From an uncultured Pelagibacteraceae bacterium (lineage in GTDB: Bacteria; Pseudomonadota; Alphaproteobacteria; Pelagibacterales; Pelagibacteraceae), in contig CACBNI010000002.1 of assembly GCA_902540595.1 (NCBI GenBank), positions 62,001-126,000 on the forward strand: 64,000 bases of DNA. The letters are read 5' to 3'. A program made the position numbers and the translations under genes. Positions 16,526 to 23,944 of this stretch are shown piece by piece. The notes under the pieces were generated by a model. It saw only the letters and a list, made by a program, of their open reading frames with translations. It ran no database searches and was not told where the DNA came from. The first letter of the stretch is position 1, and each line of letters begins with the position of its first letter.

Positions 16526-17350
16526 TCATGCAGTTGCAAATTCTTTCTCAACATCTCCATTTATCTTTTTTTTTGTTTTAAGCTCAGTGGATGTTACTTG
16601 TGGTTCAAAAGCTTCATCAGCTTCTGCACCATAAATTTCTCTTGCAAGTATGTCTGACAATTTTTCTGGCAAATCATCAAAGACAATTGCGCCATCTTTC
16701 ATTCCAATAATACGGTCACAATAGGTTTTTGCTGTATCTAGGGTATGAAGATTTGAAATGACCGTTAAATTTTTTTCATCATGAATTTTTCTTAATGACT
16801 CCATTACCATTCTTGCATTCATTGGGTCTAAAGATGCTATAGGTTCATCTGCCAAAATCATTTTAGGATTTTGCATTAATGCTCTGCATATAGCTACACG
16901 TTGTTGTTGACCACCAGATAAAGTTTCTGCTCTTTGAAGTGCAGTATTGGCCATACCAAGGGTGTTAAGCAAAATTAAAGCATCAGCTCTCTCATCTCGA
17001 GAAAACATTTTTAATGATGCTCTAAATGATCCTTGGTAATTTAATCTACCTAAAATGACATTTGTTAATACATCAAGTCTCGGTACTAAGTTAAATTGCT
17101 GAAAAATCATTGCACAATTTCTCTGCCATGATCTTTTTTCTTTGCTTTTTAGTTGTAATATATTTTGACCATTGATTTCTACTTCTCCATCTGTTGCATC
17201 AGTGAGTCGATTTATGATCCTGAGAAGAGTGGATTTACCTGCACCTGATCTTCCAATAATTCCTATCATTTGAGGTTTATTGACCTCAAAAGAAACATTT
17301 TTAACAGCGTGATTATTACCAAAGAATTTATTTAGTTTGCTTATTCGCAT
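16526..17350 (-). CDS. phnC: Phosphonate ABC transporter ATP-binding protein PhnC
   Basis: ATPase of the phosphonate importer. The 274-residue protein shows Walker A (GRSGAGKST), the signature motif LSGGQQQR, Walker B (MILADEP) and the PhnC-type stretch [23 protein letters not shown]. It is the first gene of phnC-D-E1-E2 on the minus strand, 119 bases downstream of the phnF stop. That gap holds an array of Pho-box-like half-sites, suggesting direct phosphate-starvation control independent of phnF. Confidence 0.95.
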   Translation of the reverse strand: MRISKLNKFFGNNHAVKNVSFEVNKPQMIGIIGRSGAGKSTLLRIINRLTDATDGEVEINGQNILQLKSKEKRSWQRNCAMIFQQFNLVPRLDVLTNVILGRLNYQGSFRASLKMFSRDERADALILLNTLGMANTALQRAETLSGGQQQRVAICRALMQNPKMILADEPIASLDPMNARMVMESLRKIHDEKNLTVISNLHTLDTAKTYCDRIIGMKDGAIVFDDLPEKLSDILAREIYGAEADEAFEPQVTSTELKTKKKINGDVEKEFATA

Positions 17351-17381
17351 ACCTGTTTATGCACCTCATTTTTTGAGAAAA

Positions 17382-17432
17382 TGTTAAAATTTTGTTAATA
17401 AAATTTATAAGTTTTGTTTAGTAAATGTTAAA
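17382..17432 (-). promoter_or_regulatory. Candidate Pho-box array upstream of phnC
   Basis: On the plus strand the elements TGTTAAA (17382-17388), TGTTAAT (17393-17399), TTTATAA (17404-17410, weak), TGTTTAG (17415-17421) and TGTTAAA (17426-17432) lie in strict 11-bp phase. Read toward phnC the two nearest are ATTAACA and TTTAACA, ending 31 bases before the phnC ATG. Tandem 11-bp repeats are the PhoB binding pattern. The AT-richness of the genome weakens the statistical case for the middle element. Confidence 0.55.
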
Positions 17433-17469
17433 ATAAAACCTCAAGTAGAAAGTCTAATTTTTAATCAAT

Positions 17470-18180
17470 CTAAACTTTAACAAGTATCTGAATTTTAGAC
17501 CCGTCAAAATAACTTTCACTAAGCTCTATTGGTTTTTTGTTGAAGTCAACATTAATGGATGTTGTTTTAATTAAAGGTTTTCCAACATCAATATTTAAAA
17601 AATTTGATTTTATTTTGTCTGAAATTTCTGCGTTTATTAACGTTTTAGATCTTATTATTTTTTTAACATTTAATAAATTAAATGTTTTAGTTACAGACTG
17701 TTTTTTAACAAAATGATTAATAAATTTTGGAAATCTTTTATGTGGTATAGATCTAAATGTTATCACTGAAGGAGAGTTATTTATATAACCAATACTATTT
17801 ATTCTAGTTACTTTTTCATTTTTTTTTAAATCCAACTCTTTTTTTTCAAATAAATTGCATTCTGCAATATCAAAACTCTTAATTTCAATTCGTGCTGATT
17901 TGTTTTCTTCAAGAATATTTTCAGTAAAACGAACATTTTTACTTATTGAATAACTAATTTTTGATGATTTAACAAAAACACCCAAACCTCTTTTTGAATA
18001 TATTAAATTATCATTTTTAAGTTCTTTAAAAGCTCTTCTTATCGTGTGTCTATTTACATTAAATTGTTTTGCATAGTCACCTTCGGAGTCTAATTTTTTA
18101 TTAATTTTGTACTTGTTTAAAACAATTTCTCTTTTGATTGAATTGTATATTTCTTTCCAAAGCAAATCTTTTGTTGTCAT
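17470..18180 (-). CDS. phnF: GntR-family phosphonate regulator PhnF
   Basis: The 236-residue protein has an N-terminal GntR winged helix (about residues 5-72, with YAKQFNVNRHTIRRAFKELKNDNLIYSKRGLGVFV). A UTRA ligand-binding domain of the HutC/PhnF subfamily follows (about 90-236, ending ELSESYFDGSKIQILV). Such proteins usually repress phosphonate operons until a ligand is present. It is divergent from phnG with 66 bases between the start codons and precedes phnC on its own strand. A pair of TTGTNTAG repeats next to the phnG start is a possible operator. Confidence 0.87.
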   Translation of the reverse strand: MTTKDLLWKEIYNSIKREIVLNKYKINKKLDSEGDYAKQFNVNRHTIRRAFKELKNDNLIYSKRGLGVFVKSSKISYSISKNVRFTENILEENKSARIEIKSFDIAECNLFEKKELDLKKNEKVTRINSIGYINNSPSVITFRSIPHKRFPKFINHFVKKQSVTKTFNLLNVKKIIRSKTLINAEISDKIKSNFLNIDVGKPLIKTTSINVDFNKKPIELSESYFDGSKIQILVKV

Positions 18181-18227
18181 AAAATTTTAATAAATAATTT
18201 ATTGAAATTTTTTTTAATTTTGTTACT

Positions 18228-18243
18228 TGTCTAGTTGTATAGT
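18228..18243 (+). promoter_or_regulatory. Candidate PhnF operator / phnG promoter element
   Basis: Two 8-bp direct repeats, TTGTCTAG (18228-18235) and TTGTATAG (18236-18243), abut each other 3 bases before the phnG ATG at 18247. HutC-subfamily GntR regulators recognise TTGTATA-like half-sites, and phnF is divergently encoded. TATAGT within the second repeat could also act as a -10 box, leaving almost no leader. This is a pattern-based guess. Confidence 0.35.
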
Positions 18244-18246
18244 ATT

Positions 18247-18690
18247 ATGCAATATGAATCAAGAGAACAATGGTTAAGTTATTTAGCAACAGCAGATGAA
18301 AATTATCTCATTTCGCTTTGGGACAATTTAAATATGAAAATAGAATATAATTGGTTAAGAGAACCTGAGATTGGCAGTATTATGGTTCAAGGAAAAGCAG
18401 GCGCCACAGGTGATAATTTTAATGTTGGAGAAGTAACTATAACGAGATGTTCATTAAATTTAGATAAAAAAATTCAAGGACATGGTTATGTTCAAGGTAG
18501 AAATAAATATAAATCCAAAATTGCAGCTTTGTGTGATGCATTGATGCAAACTGAAAAAAAAAAAATAATTAAAAGAAATATAATAGATAAATTAATTAAA
18601 TATAAAAATAACAAAAGAAATGAAATATTATCTAAAACAGAAGCTACTAAGGTTGATTTTTTTACCTTGGTAAGAGGTGAGGATAAATAA
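18247..18690 (+). CDS. phnG: C-P lyase core subunit PhnG
   Basis: Component of the PhnGHIJ C-P lyase core complex, acting with PhnI to form the ribose-1-alkylphosphonate triphosphate intermediate. The 147-residue protein contains the family patterns ESREQWLSYLATA, NWLREPEIGSIMVQGKAGATG and FNVGEVTITRCSLNL, then GHGYVQGRNKYKSKIAALCDALMQ. The ATG at 18247 is preferred over a TTG at 18235, because it matches the usual PhnG length and the TTG lies in the putative operator. It is the first gene of the operon; phnH follows 3 bases later. Confidence 0.94.
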   Translation: MQYESREQWLSYLATADENYLISLWDNLNMKIEYNWLREPEIGSIMVQGKAGATGDNFNVGEVTITRCSLNLDKKIQGHGYVQGRNKYKSKIAALCDALMQTEKKKIIKRNIIDKLIKYKNNKRNEILSKTEATKVDFFTLVRGEDK

Positions 18691-18693
18691 GTT

Positions 18694-19248
18694 ATGGAAG
18701 TTGTTTCTAAAAAAAATAATTCTCAAACAAGTGCTGATTATTTTAGAAGTATTTTGTTTGCAACTTCATATCCTGGTTCGATCGAAACATTAGACAATAT
18801 AAATTCGCCTTTAAACATGTTTTCAGCCAGTTGCTCTATTATAAAAACTTTTTGTGACAGTTATTCAAATATTTTTTTAGGTCGTAATATTAATAATCCA
18901 GAAACTATTGATTGGATTAAATTTAATACAGGTGCAAACATTACATATAAAAAAAATGCAAATTTTGCAATTGGTGCTTGGGATGATCTTTTACCACTAG
19001 GTGAATTTAAAAAGGGGGACGAGCAAAATCCTGATCAATCGTGTACTATTATTTGTCAGTCTCAATTTGAAAAACCAAATGCCATAATTACTGGTCCTGG
19101 TATTAAAAGTTCTAAAAGTATATTTTTACCTGATAGTGAGATTATAAAAAAAAATAACCAGCAATTTCCATTAGGACTTGATTTTTATTTTGTTGATAAT
19201 GAAAAATTCTATTCAATACCAAGATCATTAAAAATAGGAGAGCTATAA
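18694..19248 (+). CDS. phnH: C-P lyase core subunit PhnH
   Basis: Structural subunit of the C-P lyase core complex. The 184-residue protein has the PhnH hallmark segment near its start, ADYFRSILFATSYPGSIETL (residues 14-33). It also has the central TGANITYKKNANFAIGA stretch and the late GPGIKSSKSIFLP region. It is placed between phnG and phnI with almost no spacing (3 bases before, 1 base after). Only complete GHIJ sets are known to function, and all four are present here. Confidence 0.92.
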   Translation: MEVVSKKNNSQTSADYFRSILFATSYPGSIETLDNINSPLNMFSASCSIIKTFCDSYSNIFLGRNINNPETIDWIKFNTGANITYKKNANFAIGAWDDLLPLGEFKKGDEQNPDQSCTIICQSQFEKPNAIITGPGIKSSKSIFLPDSEIIKKNNQQFPLGLDFYFVDNEKFYSIPRSLKIGEL

Positions 19249-19249
19249 A

Positions 19250-20329
19250 ATGTATGTATCTGTAAAAGGCGGAGAAAAGGCAATCAATAATGCACATTCT
19301 TGGTTATCTGAAATAAGAAGAGGTGATGTAAATATAGCAGAACTAAATATTAAACAAATTAGTGAACAACTAACTTTAAGTGTTGATAGAGTTATGTCAG
19401 AAGGATCTTTATATGACAAAGATTTGTCTGCTCTTGCAATCAAACAGTCTAGAGGTGACTTGATTGAAGCAATTTTTTTAATGAGAGCCTATAGAACTAC
19501 TTTACCTAGAATCGGTTCAAGCAAACCTATTGAAACTAGCAAAATGTTATGTCTAAGAAGAATATCTGCAACATTTAAAGATATACCAGGTAAACAAAAG
19601 TTAGGTCCAACATTTGACTACACACACCGTTTACTTGACTTCAAACTTCTTGCTGATGGTGAGTATGAAAAAGCTAAGATCGAAAAATATGATGATAAAG
19701 AAATCCCCCATGTTTTAAGCTTTTTAAATAAAGAAGGATTAATTCAGAAAGAAATACCTAGTGGCAAAACATCTAAAGATATTACAAGAAACCCAATTAA
19801 TTTTCCTTTAACAAGATCGGAACGACTGCAATCTCTTTCAAGAGGCGATGAAGGTTTTCTTCTTGGTTTAGCTTACTCAACACAGAGAGGGTATGCTAGA
19901 AACCATGCATTTGTTGGTGAATTAAGAACTGGTTACGTTGAAGTTCAATTTGAAATTCCAGAATTAGGTATAGAAATAAATATTGCTGATGTCATGTTTA
20001 CTGAGTGTGAGTCAGTAAACCAATTTAAAGGTAGTAAAAAAATACCTGCTCAATTTACTCGTGGATATGGTTTAGTTTTTGGTCAATTAGAGAGAAAAGC
20101 AATTTCAATGGCTTTGGTTGATAGATCAATGAGATGGAAAGAATTTGGTGAGGAGTACTTGGGTGTTGCTGCTCAAGATGAAGAATTTGTTATATCACAT
20201 TGTGATAATATTCAAGCTACTGGTTTTTTAGAACATATCAAATTACCTCATTATGTAGATTTTCAGTCGGAATTGGATTTAGTAAGAAAAATTAGAGAAG
20301 AATATAATAAAAATGAACAACGTACTTAA
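19250..20329 (+). CDS. phnI: C-P lyase core subunit PhnI
   Basis: PhnI displaces adenine from ATP, with PhnG, PhnH and PhnL, to attach the phosphonate to ribose. The 359-residue protein starts MYVSVKGGEKAI and includes the family segments LSVDRVMSEGSLYDKDLSALAIKQ, HVLSFLNKEGLI, and LSRGDEGFLLGLAYSTQRGYARNHAFVGELRTG. The last of these is highly conserved in PhnI. The length agrees with E. coli PhnI (354). Its final 17 bases overlap phnJ, suggesting translational coupling that would help subunit stoichiometry. Confidence 0.95.
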   Translation: MYVSVKGGEKAINNAHSWLSEIRRGDVNIAELNIKQISEQLTLSVDRVMSEGSLYDKDLSALAIKQSRGDLIEAIFLMRAYRTTLPRIGSSKPIETSKMLCLRRISATFKDIPGKQKLGPTFDYTHRLLDFKLLADGEYEKAKIEKYDDKEIPHVLSFLNKEGLIQKEIPSGKTSKDITRNPINFPLTRSERLQSLSRGDEGFLLGLAYSTQRGYARNHAFVGELRTGYVEVQFEIPELGIEINIADVMFTECESVNQFKGSKKIPAQFTRGYGLVFGQLERKAISMALVDRSMRWKEFGEEYLGVAAQDEEFVISHCDNIQATGFLEHIKLPHYVDFQSELDLVRKIREEYNKNEQRT

Positions 20330-21194
20330 ATTTAAAAATAAAAAAGCTAATGTTGCAGCTCAAGATGAAATTTATAATTTTGCTTATTTAGACGAAAATA
20401 CAAAAAGAATGATAAGAAGAGCTTTAATCAAAGCTCTTTGTATACCAGGTTATCAGGTCCCATTTTCATCCAGAGAAATGCCAATGCCTTACGGATGGGG
20501 TACAGGCGGTGTGCAAGTAACTTCATCTTGTTTAACAACAGACGATGTCCTTAAAGTTATTGATCAGGGAGCAGACGATACTACTAATGCAGTTTCAATA
20601 AGAAATTTTTTTAAAAAAACAGCAAATATTGAGACTACTGAAACAACTGGAGATGCTTCAATAATACAAACAAGACATAGAATACCAGAGAAACAATTAA
20701 ATGAAAAACAGATACTTGTTTATCAAGTTCCAATTCCGGAGCCACTTGCTTTTCTAGAACCTAGATATCAAGAGACAAAAAAAATGCACGCTTTATCAGA
20801 ATACGGAATTATGCATGTTAAGCTTTATGAAGATATCACTAAAAATGGACATATAGAAACCGCATATGCGTATCCAGTGAAAACAAATGATAGATACATA
20901 ATGGATCCATCGCCTATACCAAAGTTTGATAATCCAAAGATGAATAACAATCCTGCTATACAATTGTTTGGTGCCGGTAGAGAACAAAGAATTTATGCAA
21001 TACCACCATATACTGAAGTAACGAGTCTTGATTTTGAAGATTATCCATTTGATCCTTCAAAAGCACCACATAAATGTTCTATTTGTGGATCAAATGATAG
21101 TTTTTTAGATGAAATAATTACTGACGATGATGGTAATAGATCGTTCATATGTTCAGATACAAATTACTGCAATCAAAGAATGAAAGATAAGTAA
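20313..21194 (+). CDS. phnJ: C-P lyase catalytic subunit PhnJ (radical SAM)
   Basis: Radical-SAM enzyme that breaks the C-P bond of ribose-1-phosphonate-5-phosphate, giving alkane (methane if the substrate is methylphosphonate) and the 1,2-cyclic phosphate. The 293-residue protein ends with CSICG, then 21 residues after the second cysteine, then CSDTNYC. This is exactly the Cys-X2-Cys-X21-Cys-X5-Cys arrangement that holds the 4Fe-4S cluster in E. coli PhnJ. The MPMPYGWGTGGVQVTSS segment is also diagnostic. The enzyme therefore looks intact. Confidence 0.96.
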   Translation: MNNVLKFKNKKANVAAQDEIYNFAYLDENTKRMIRRALIKALCIPGYQVPFSSREMPMPYGWGTGGVQVTSSCLTTDDVLKVIDQGADDTTNAVSIRNFFKKTANIETTETTGDASIIQTRHRIPEKQLNEKQILVYQVPIPEPLAFLEPRYQETKKMHALSEYGIMHVKLYEDITKNGHIETAYAYPVKTNDRYIMDPSPIPKFDNPKMNNNPAIQLFGAGREQRIYAIPPYTEVTSLDFEDYPFDPSKAPHKCSICGSNDSFLDEIITDDDGNRSFICSDTNYCNQRMKDK

Positions 21195-21962
21195 ATGGAA
21201 CCAATTTTATCTGTTCAAAATCTAAATAAATATTATGGCGATCAAGTTGGATGTAAAAATATGAATATGACGTTGTATCCAGGTGAAGTCGTAGGAGTAG
21301 TAGGAGAGTCTGGCTCAGGAAAAACAACTTTTATAAATTCAATATCGGGAAATCTGAACCCTGACAGTGGAAAAATCCTAATTAATAAAGATAATGAAAT
21401 TATTAATTTCTTAGAAATATCAGAGTCATTGAAAAGATTATTGATAAGAACTGAATTAGCTTTTGTTCACCAAAATCCTAGAGATGGTTTAAGATTGGAC
21501 ATAAGTGCTGGTGGAAATATTAGTGAAAGATTAATGTCTATTGGACACAGAAATTATGGAAACATTAGGCAAACTATTTTTAAATGGTTAGATAAAGTGG
21601 AAATCGACAAAAGTAGGGTAGATGATTTTCCAAGAACATTTTCTGGTGGAATGTTACAGAGATTACAAATAGCAAAAAACTTGGTTACGAGTCCTAAAAT
21701 AATTTTCATGGATGAACCAACAGGAGGACTTGATGTTTCTGTTCAAGCAAAAATTTTAGATTTGTTAAGAAAATTAGTTAGAGAATTAAATTTATCAGTT
21801 GTCATTGTTTCTCACGATCTTGCAGTTATTAGATTGTTAGCTGATAAAATTATTGTGATGAAAAATGGTGAGGCTGTTGAGTCGGGACTTTGCGATCAGG
21901 TATTAGATGATCCACAACATTCTTATACTCAGTTATTAGTCAGCTCAGTACTTCAGGTTTAA
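21195..21962 (+). CDS. phnK: C-P lyase accessory ABC ATPase PhnK
   Basis: ABC-type ATPase that docks on the PhnGHIJ core rather than driving transport. The 255-residue protein has Walker A (GESGSGKTT), the signature-region FSGGMLQRLQIAKNL, Walker B (IIFMDEPTGGLDVSVQAKIL) and the switch His in VSHDLAV. It closely resembles dipeptide-type ATPases, as PhnK does elsewhere. It starts directly after the phnJ stop, with phnL 1 base downstream. Confidence 0.94.
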   Translation: MEPILSVQNLNKYYGDQVGCKNMNMTLYPGEVVGVVGESGSGKTTFINSISGNLNPDSGKILINKDNEIINFLEISESLKRLLIRTELAFVHQNPRDGLRLDISAGGNISERLMSIGHRNYGNIRQTIFKWLDKVEIDKSRVDDFPRTFSGGMLQRLQIAKNLVTSPKIIFMDEPTGGLDVSVQAKILDLLRKLVRELNLSVVIVSHDLAVIRLLADKIIVMKNGEAVESGLCDQVLDDPQHSYTQLLVSSVLQV

Positions 21963-21963
21963 A

Positions 21964-22641
21964 ATGATTGAACTTAATAATATTACAAAAAAATTTACAC
22001 TTCATAATCAAGGAAGAACAAACATATCAGTTTTTAAAAATTTGAATTTGAAAATTAATCCTGGAGAAATTGTAGCTTTGACAGGACCATCGGGTGTTGG
22101 AAAATCTAGTATTTTAAAAATGATTTATGGAAATTATGTTTTTCAATCAGGAGAAATTAAAATTAATAATTACAAAATAGATTATAAATATCCTAGAAAT
22201 ATTATTGAACTTAGAAAAAATACAATAGGATATGTTAGTCAATTTCTAAGAGTGATACCTCGTGTTCCTACAATTGAAATTGTTATGGAGCCATTATTAG
22301 AAATAAATTTTGATCAAGAAGAAGTTCGTGAAAGAGCTGAAAAAATTTTACTAGATCTTAATATCGATAAGAATTTATGGAATTTATCGCCACTTACTTT
22401 TTCAGGAGGTGAGCAACAGAGAGTAAATGTTGCTAGGGGATTGATTAGAAATTATCAATGCTTGCTACTAGATGAACCAACTGCTAGCTTAGACAATGTT
22501 AACAAAGATATTGTTTTGAATTTGATTAATGAAAAAAAAGATAAAGGATCTTCAATAATTGGTATTTTTCATGATGAATCTTCACGTAAATATTTAAATG
22601 CTAGAGAAATAGATATTGCAAAAATATCACATGGAAACTAA
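21964..22641 (+). CDS. phnL: C-P lyase accessory ABC ATPase PhnL
   Basis: Second non-transport ABC ATPase of the C-P lyase pathway, required for intermediate formation and able to bind the core with PhnK. The 225-residue protein shows Walker A (GPSGVGKSS), SGGEQQRVNVARGLI and LLLDEPTASLD, and a PhnL-like IGYVSQFLRVIPRVPTIEIVMEPL stretch. It overlaps phnN by 11 bases. Confidence 0.93.
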   Translation: MIELNNITKKFTLHNQGRTNISVFKNLNLKINPGEIVALTGPSGVGKSSILKMIYGNYVFQSGEIKINNYKIDYKYPRNIIELRKNTIGYVSQFLRVIPRVPTIEIVMEPLLEINFDQEEVRERAEKILLDLNIDKNLWNLSPLTFSGGEQQRVNVARGLIRNYQCLLLDEPTASLDNVNKDIVLNLINEKKDKGSSIIGIFHDESSRKYLNAREIDIAKISHGN

Positions 22642-23167
22642 CGGTCAGCTTTTTGTAGTCGTTGGACCATCCGGCTCAGGAAAAGATACATTATTAAAAA
22701 AAGTAATAAATAAAATTCCCAATTCCATTTTGATTAAAAGGTACATTACCAGAAAAAAAGATATTAAAAATGAAGATCATTACAGTATATCAATTAAAAA
22801 TTTTGAAGATAAAATTTCAAAAAAATTTTTCTTCATCTACTGGAAAGCTCATGGTTTTTCATACGGTATTCCGTTCAAAGAAATAAAGAAAATAGAGCAA
22901 GGTAAAAAAGTAATTTTTAATGGTTCTAGAAAAATACTTTTTAAAATAAAAAAAAAGGTTAATAACGTAAAAATAATAAACATTACTGCTTCATCAACAA
23001 TTATAAAAAGGAGACTCGTAAATCGAGCAAGAGAAGACAAAAAATCAATTATTAAAAGGATAAAAAGAAAAATTAATTTACTTCCAAAAAATACAATTAC
23101 AATAATCAATAATAAATCAATATCTATAGGTACAAATAAATTAAAAAAAATAATTTTAGCTGAGTGA
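22631..23167 (+). CDS. phnN: Ribose 1,5-bisphosphate phosphokinase PhnN
   Basis: Phosphorylates ribose 1,5-bisphosphate to PRPP, the last step that recycles ribose from C-P lyase. The 178-residue protein is guanylate-kinase-like with a P-loop GPSGSGKDTLL near its start and RYITRKKD, where the kinase motif RxxT lies. I chose the ATG at 22631 (METNGQLFVVV); an upstream TTG at 22616 is less likely. The gene is unusually lysine/asparagine-rich. It overlaps the opposite-strand DUF1045 gene by 12 bases at its end. Confidence 0.88.
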   Translation: METNGQLFVVVGPSGSGKDTLLKKVINKIPNSILIKRYITRKKDIKNEDHYSISIKNFEDKISKKFFFIYWKAHGFSYGIPFKEIKKIEQGKKVIFNGSRKILFKIKKKVNNVKIINITASSTIIKRRLVNRAREDKKSIIKRIKRKINLLPKNTITIINNKSISIGTNKLKKIILAE

Positions 23168-23869
23168 AAAATTTTCTAAATTCTCAAACATTCCTTTTTG
23201 GTTTTCACCAAATATATATATTTTATCAAAATCATTTGTTTCATTTAAGATAATTTCTTTGTTTTTTTCGATTTTTTTTAATTCAAAGTACAATTTGTTT
23301 CCTGATACCTCAGATGCAAGGGTCATGTGAAAATTAAATTCTGACATTAAATAAGGATATCCCCATTTATATAAAATACTTAATTGTAATTTACTTAGTT
23401 TAGAGGGATTTCTTCTATCAATTTCTTTTTTTGTAAGAGGCGACCTAAATTTAAATATTTCTCTAACAAGTCTATTTGATAACTTATTAATGTTATTATT
23501 TTTTTTAGATTGTACAAAAGCATAAAAATTATCAATTTTTTTTAATTTAAATTTATAAAAATTAAATTTTTTATATTTTTTAGCTACGACCTCAATTTTT
23601 TTAAATAATTTTTTTCTATTATAATTATTGTTTAGTTTAAAAGGAGGTATAAGTGTCCCATGAAATCCATATTTTTTTGCAATTAAAATATTATTATCTA
23701 TGCTTTTTAAGTTTTTTATTCCAAATCTGTTTAGATAATTAATTCTTTGCTTCTTATTTATAAATTTTGCGTTAAGTGGATCCCAACCAAACCAATATTT
23801 ACCAAATTCTTCAAGACCACTTCCTTTTGGAGGGGCGTAATAAATTGCAAATCTAGAATATTTTTTCAT
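23156..23869 (-). CDS. DUF1045-family 2H phosphoesterase of phosphonate operons
   Basis: The 237-residue protein has two HxT motifs, GFHGTLIPPF (about residue 69-78) and FNFHMTLAS (about 181-189), which define the 2H phosphoesterase fold. The N-terminal RFAIYYAPPKGSGLEEFGKYWFGWDP segment is typical of the DUF1045 family annotated as a phosphonate-metabolism protein. 2H enzymes usually open cyclic phosphates. No PhnP lies in this operon, so it might open the ribosyl 1,2-cyclic phosphate; this is inference. It sits on the opposite strand between phnN and phnM, overlapping phnN by 12 bases. Confidence 0.85.
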   Translation of the reverse strand: MKKYSRFAIYYAPPKGSGLEEFGKYWFGWDPLNAKFINKKQRINYLNRFGIKNLKSIDNNILIAKKYGFHGTLIPPFKLNNNYNRKKLFKKIEVVAKKYKKFNFYKFKLKKIDNFYAFVQSKKNNNINKLSNRLVREIFKFRSPLTKKEIDRRNPSKLSKLQLSILYKWGYPYLMSEFNFHMTLASEVSGNKLYFELKKIEKNKEIILNETNDFDKIYIFGENQKGMFENLENFSLS

Positions 23870-23905
23870 AATTCAACTTATAATACTTATATAAATTTTC
23901 TCTAA

Positions 23906-23923
23906 TTTAAAATATTTGTAACA
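23906..23923 (+). promoter_or_regulatory. Weak candidate Pho box upstream of phnM
   Basis: TGTAACA (23917-23923) is preceded 11 bp upstream by the imperfect element TTTAAAA (23906-23912). It ends 21 bases before the phnM ATG, the same spacing as for phnZ and the gene at 12749. The first half is poor, so confidence is low. phnM needs its own promoter because the gene before it is on the other strand. Confidence 0.35.
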
Positions 23924-23944
23924 ATTCATGTGTAATAAAAGTTG

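Noticed and set aside
18181-18246. Pho box before phnG or phnF
   Set aside because: Only a single AGTAACA half-site on the minus strand is present, without an 11-bp partner.
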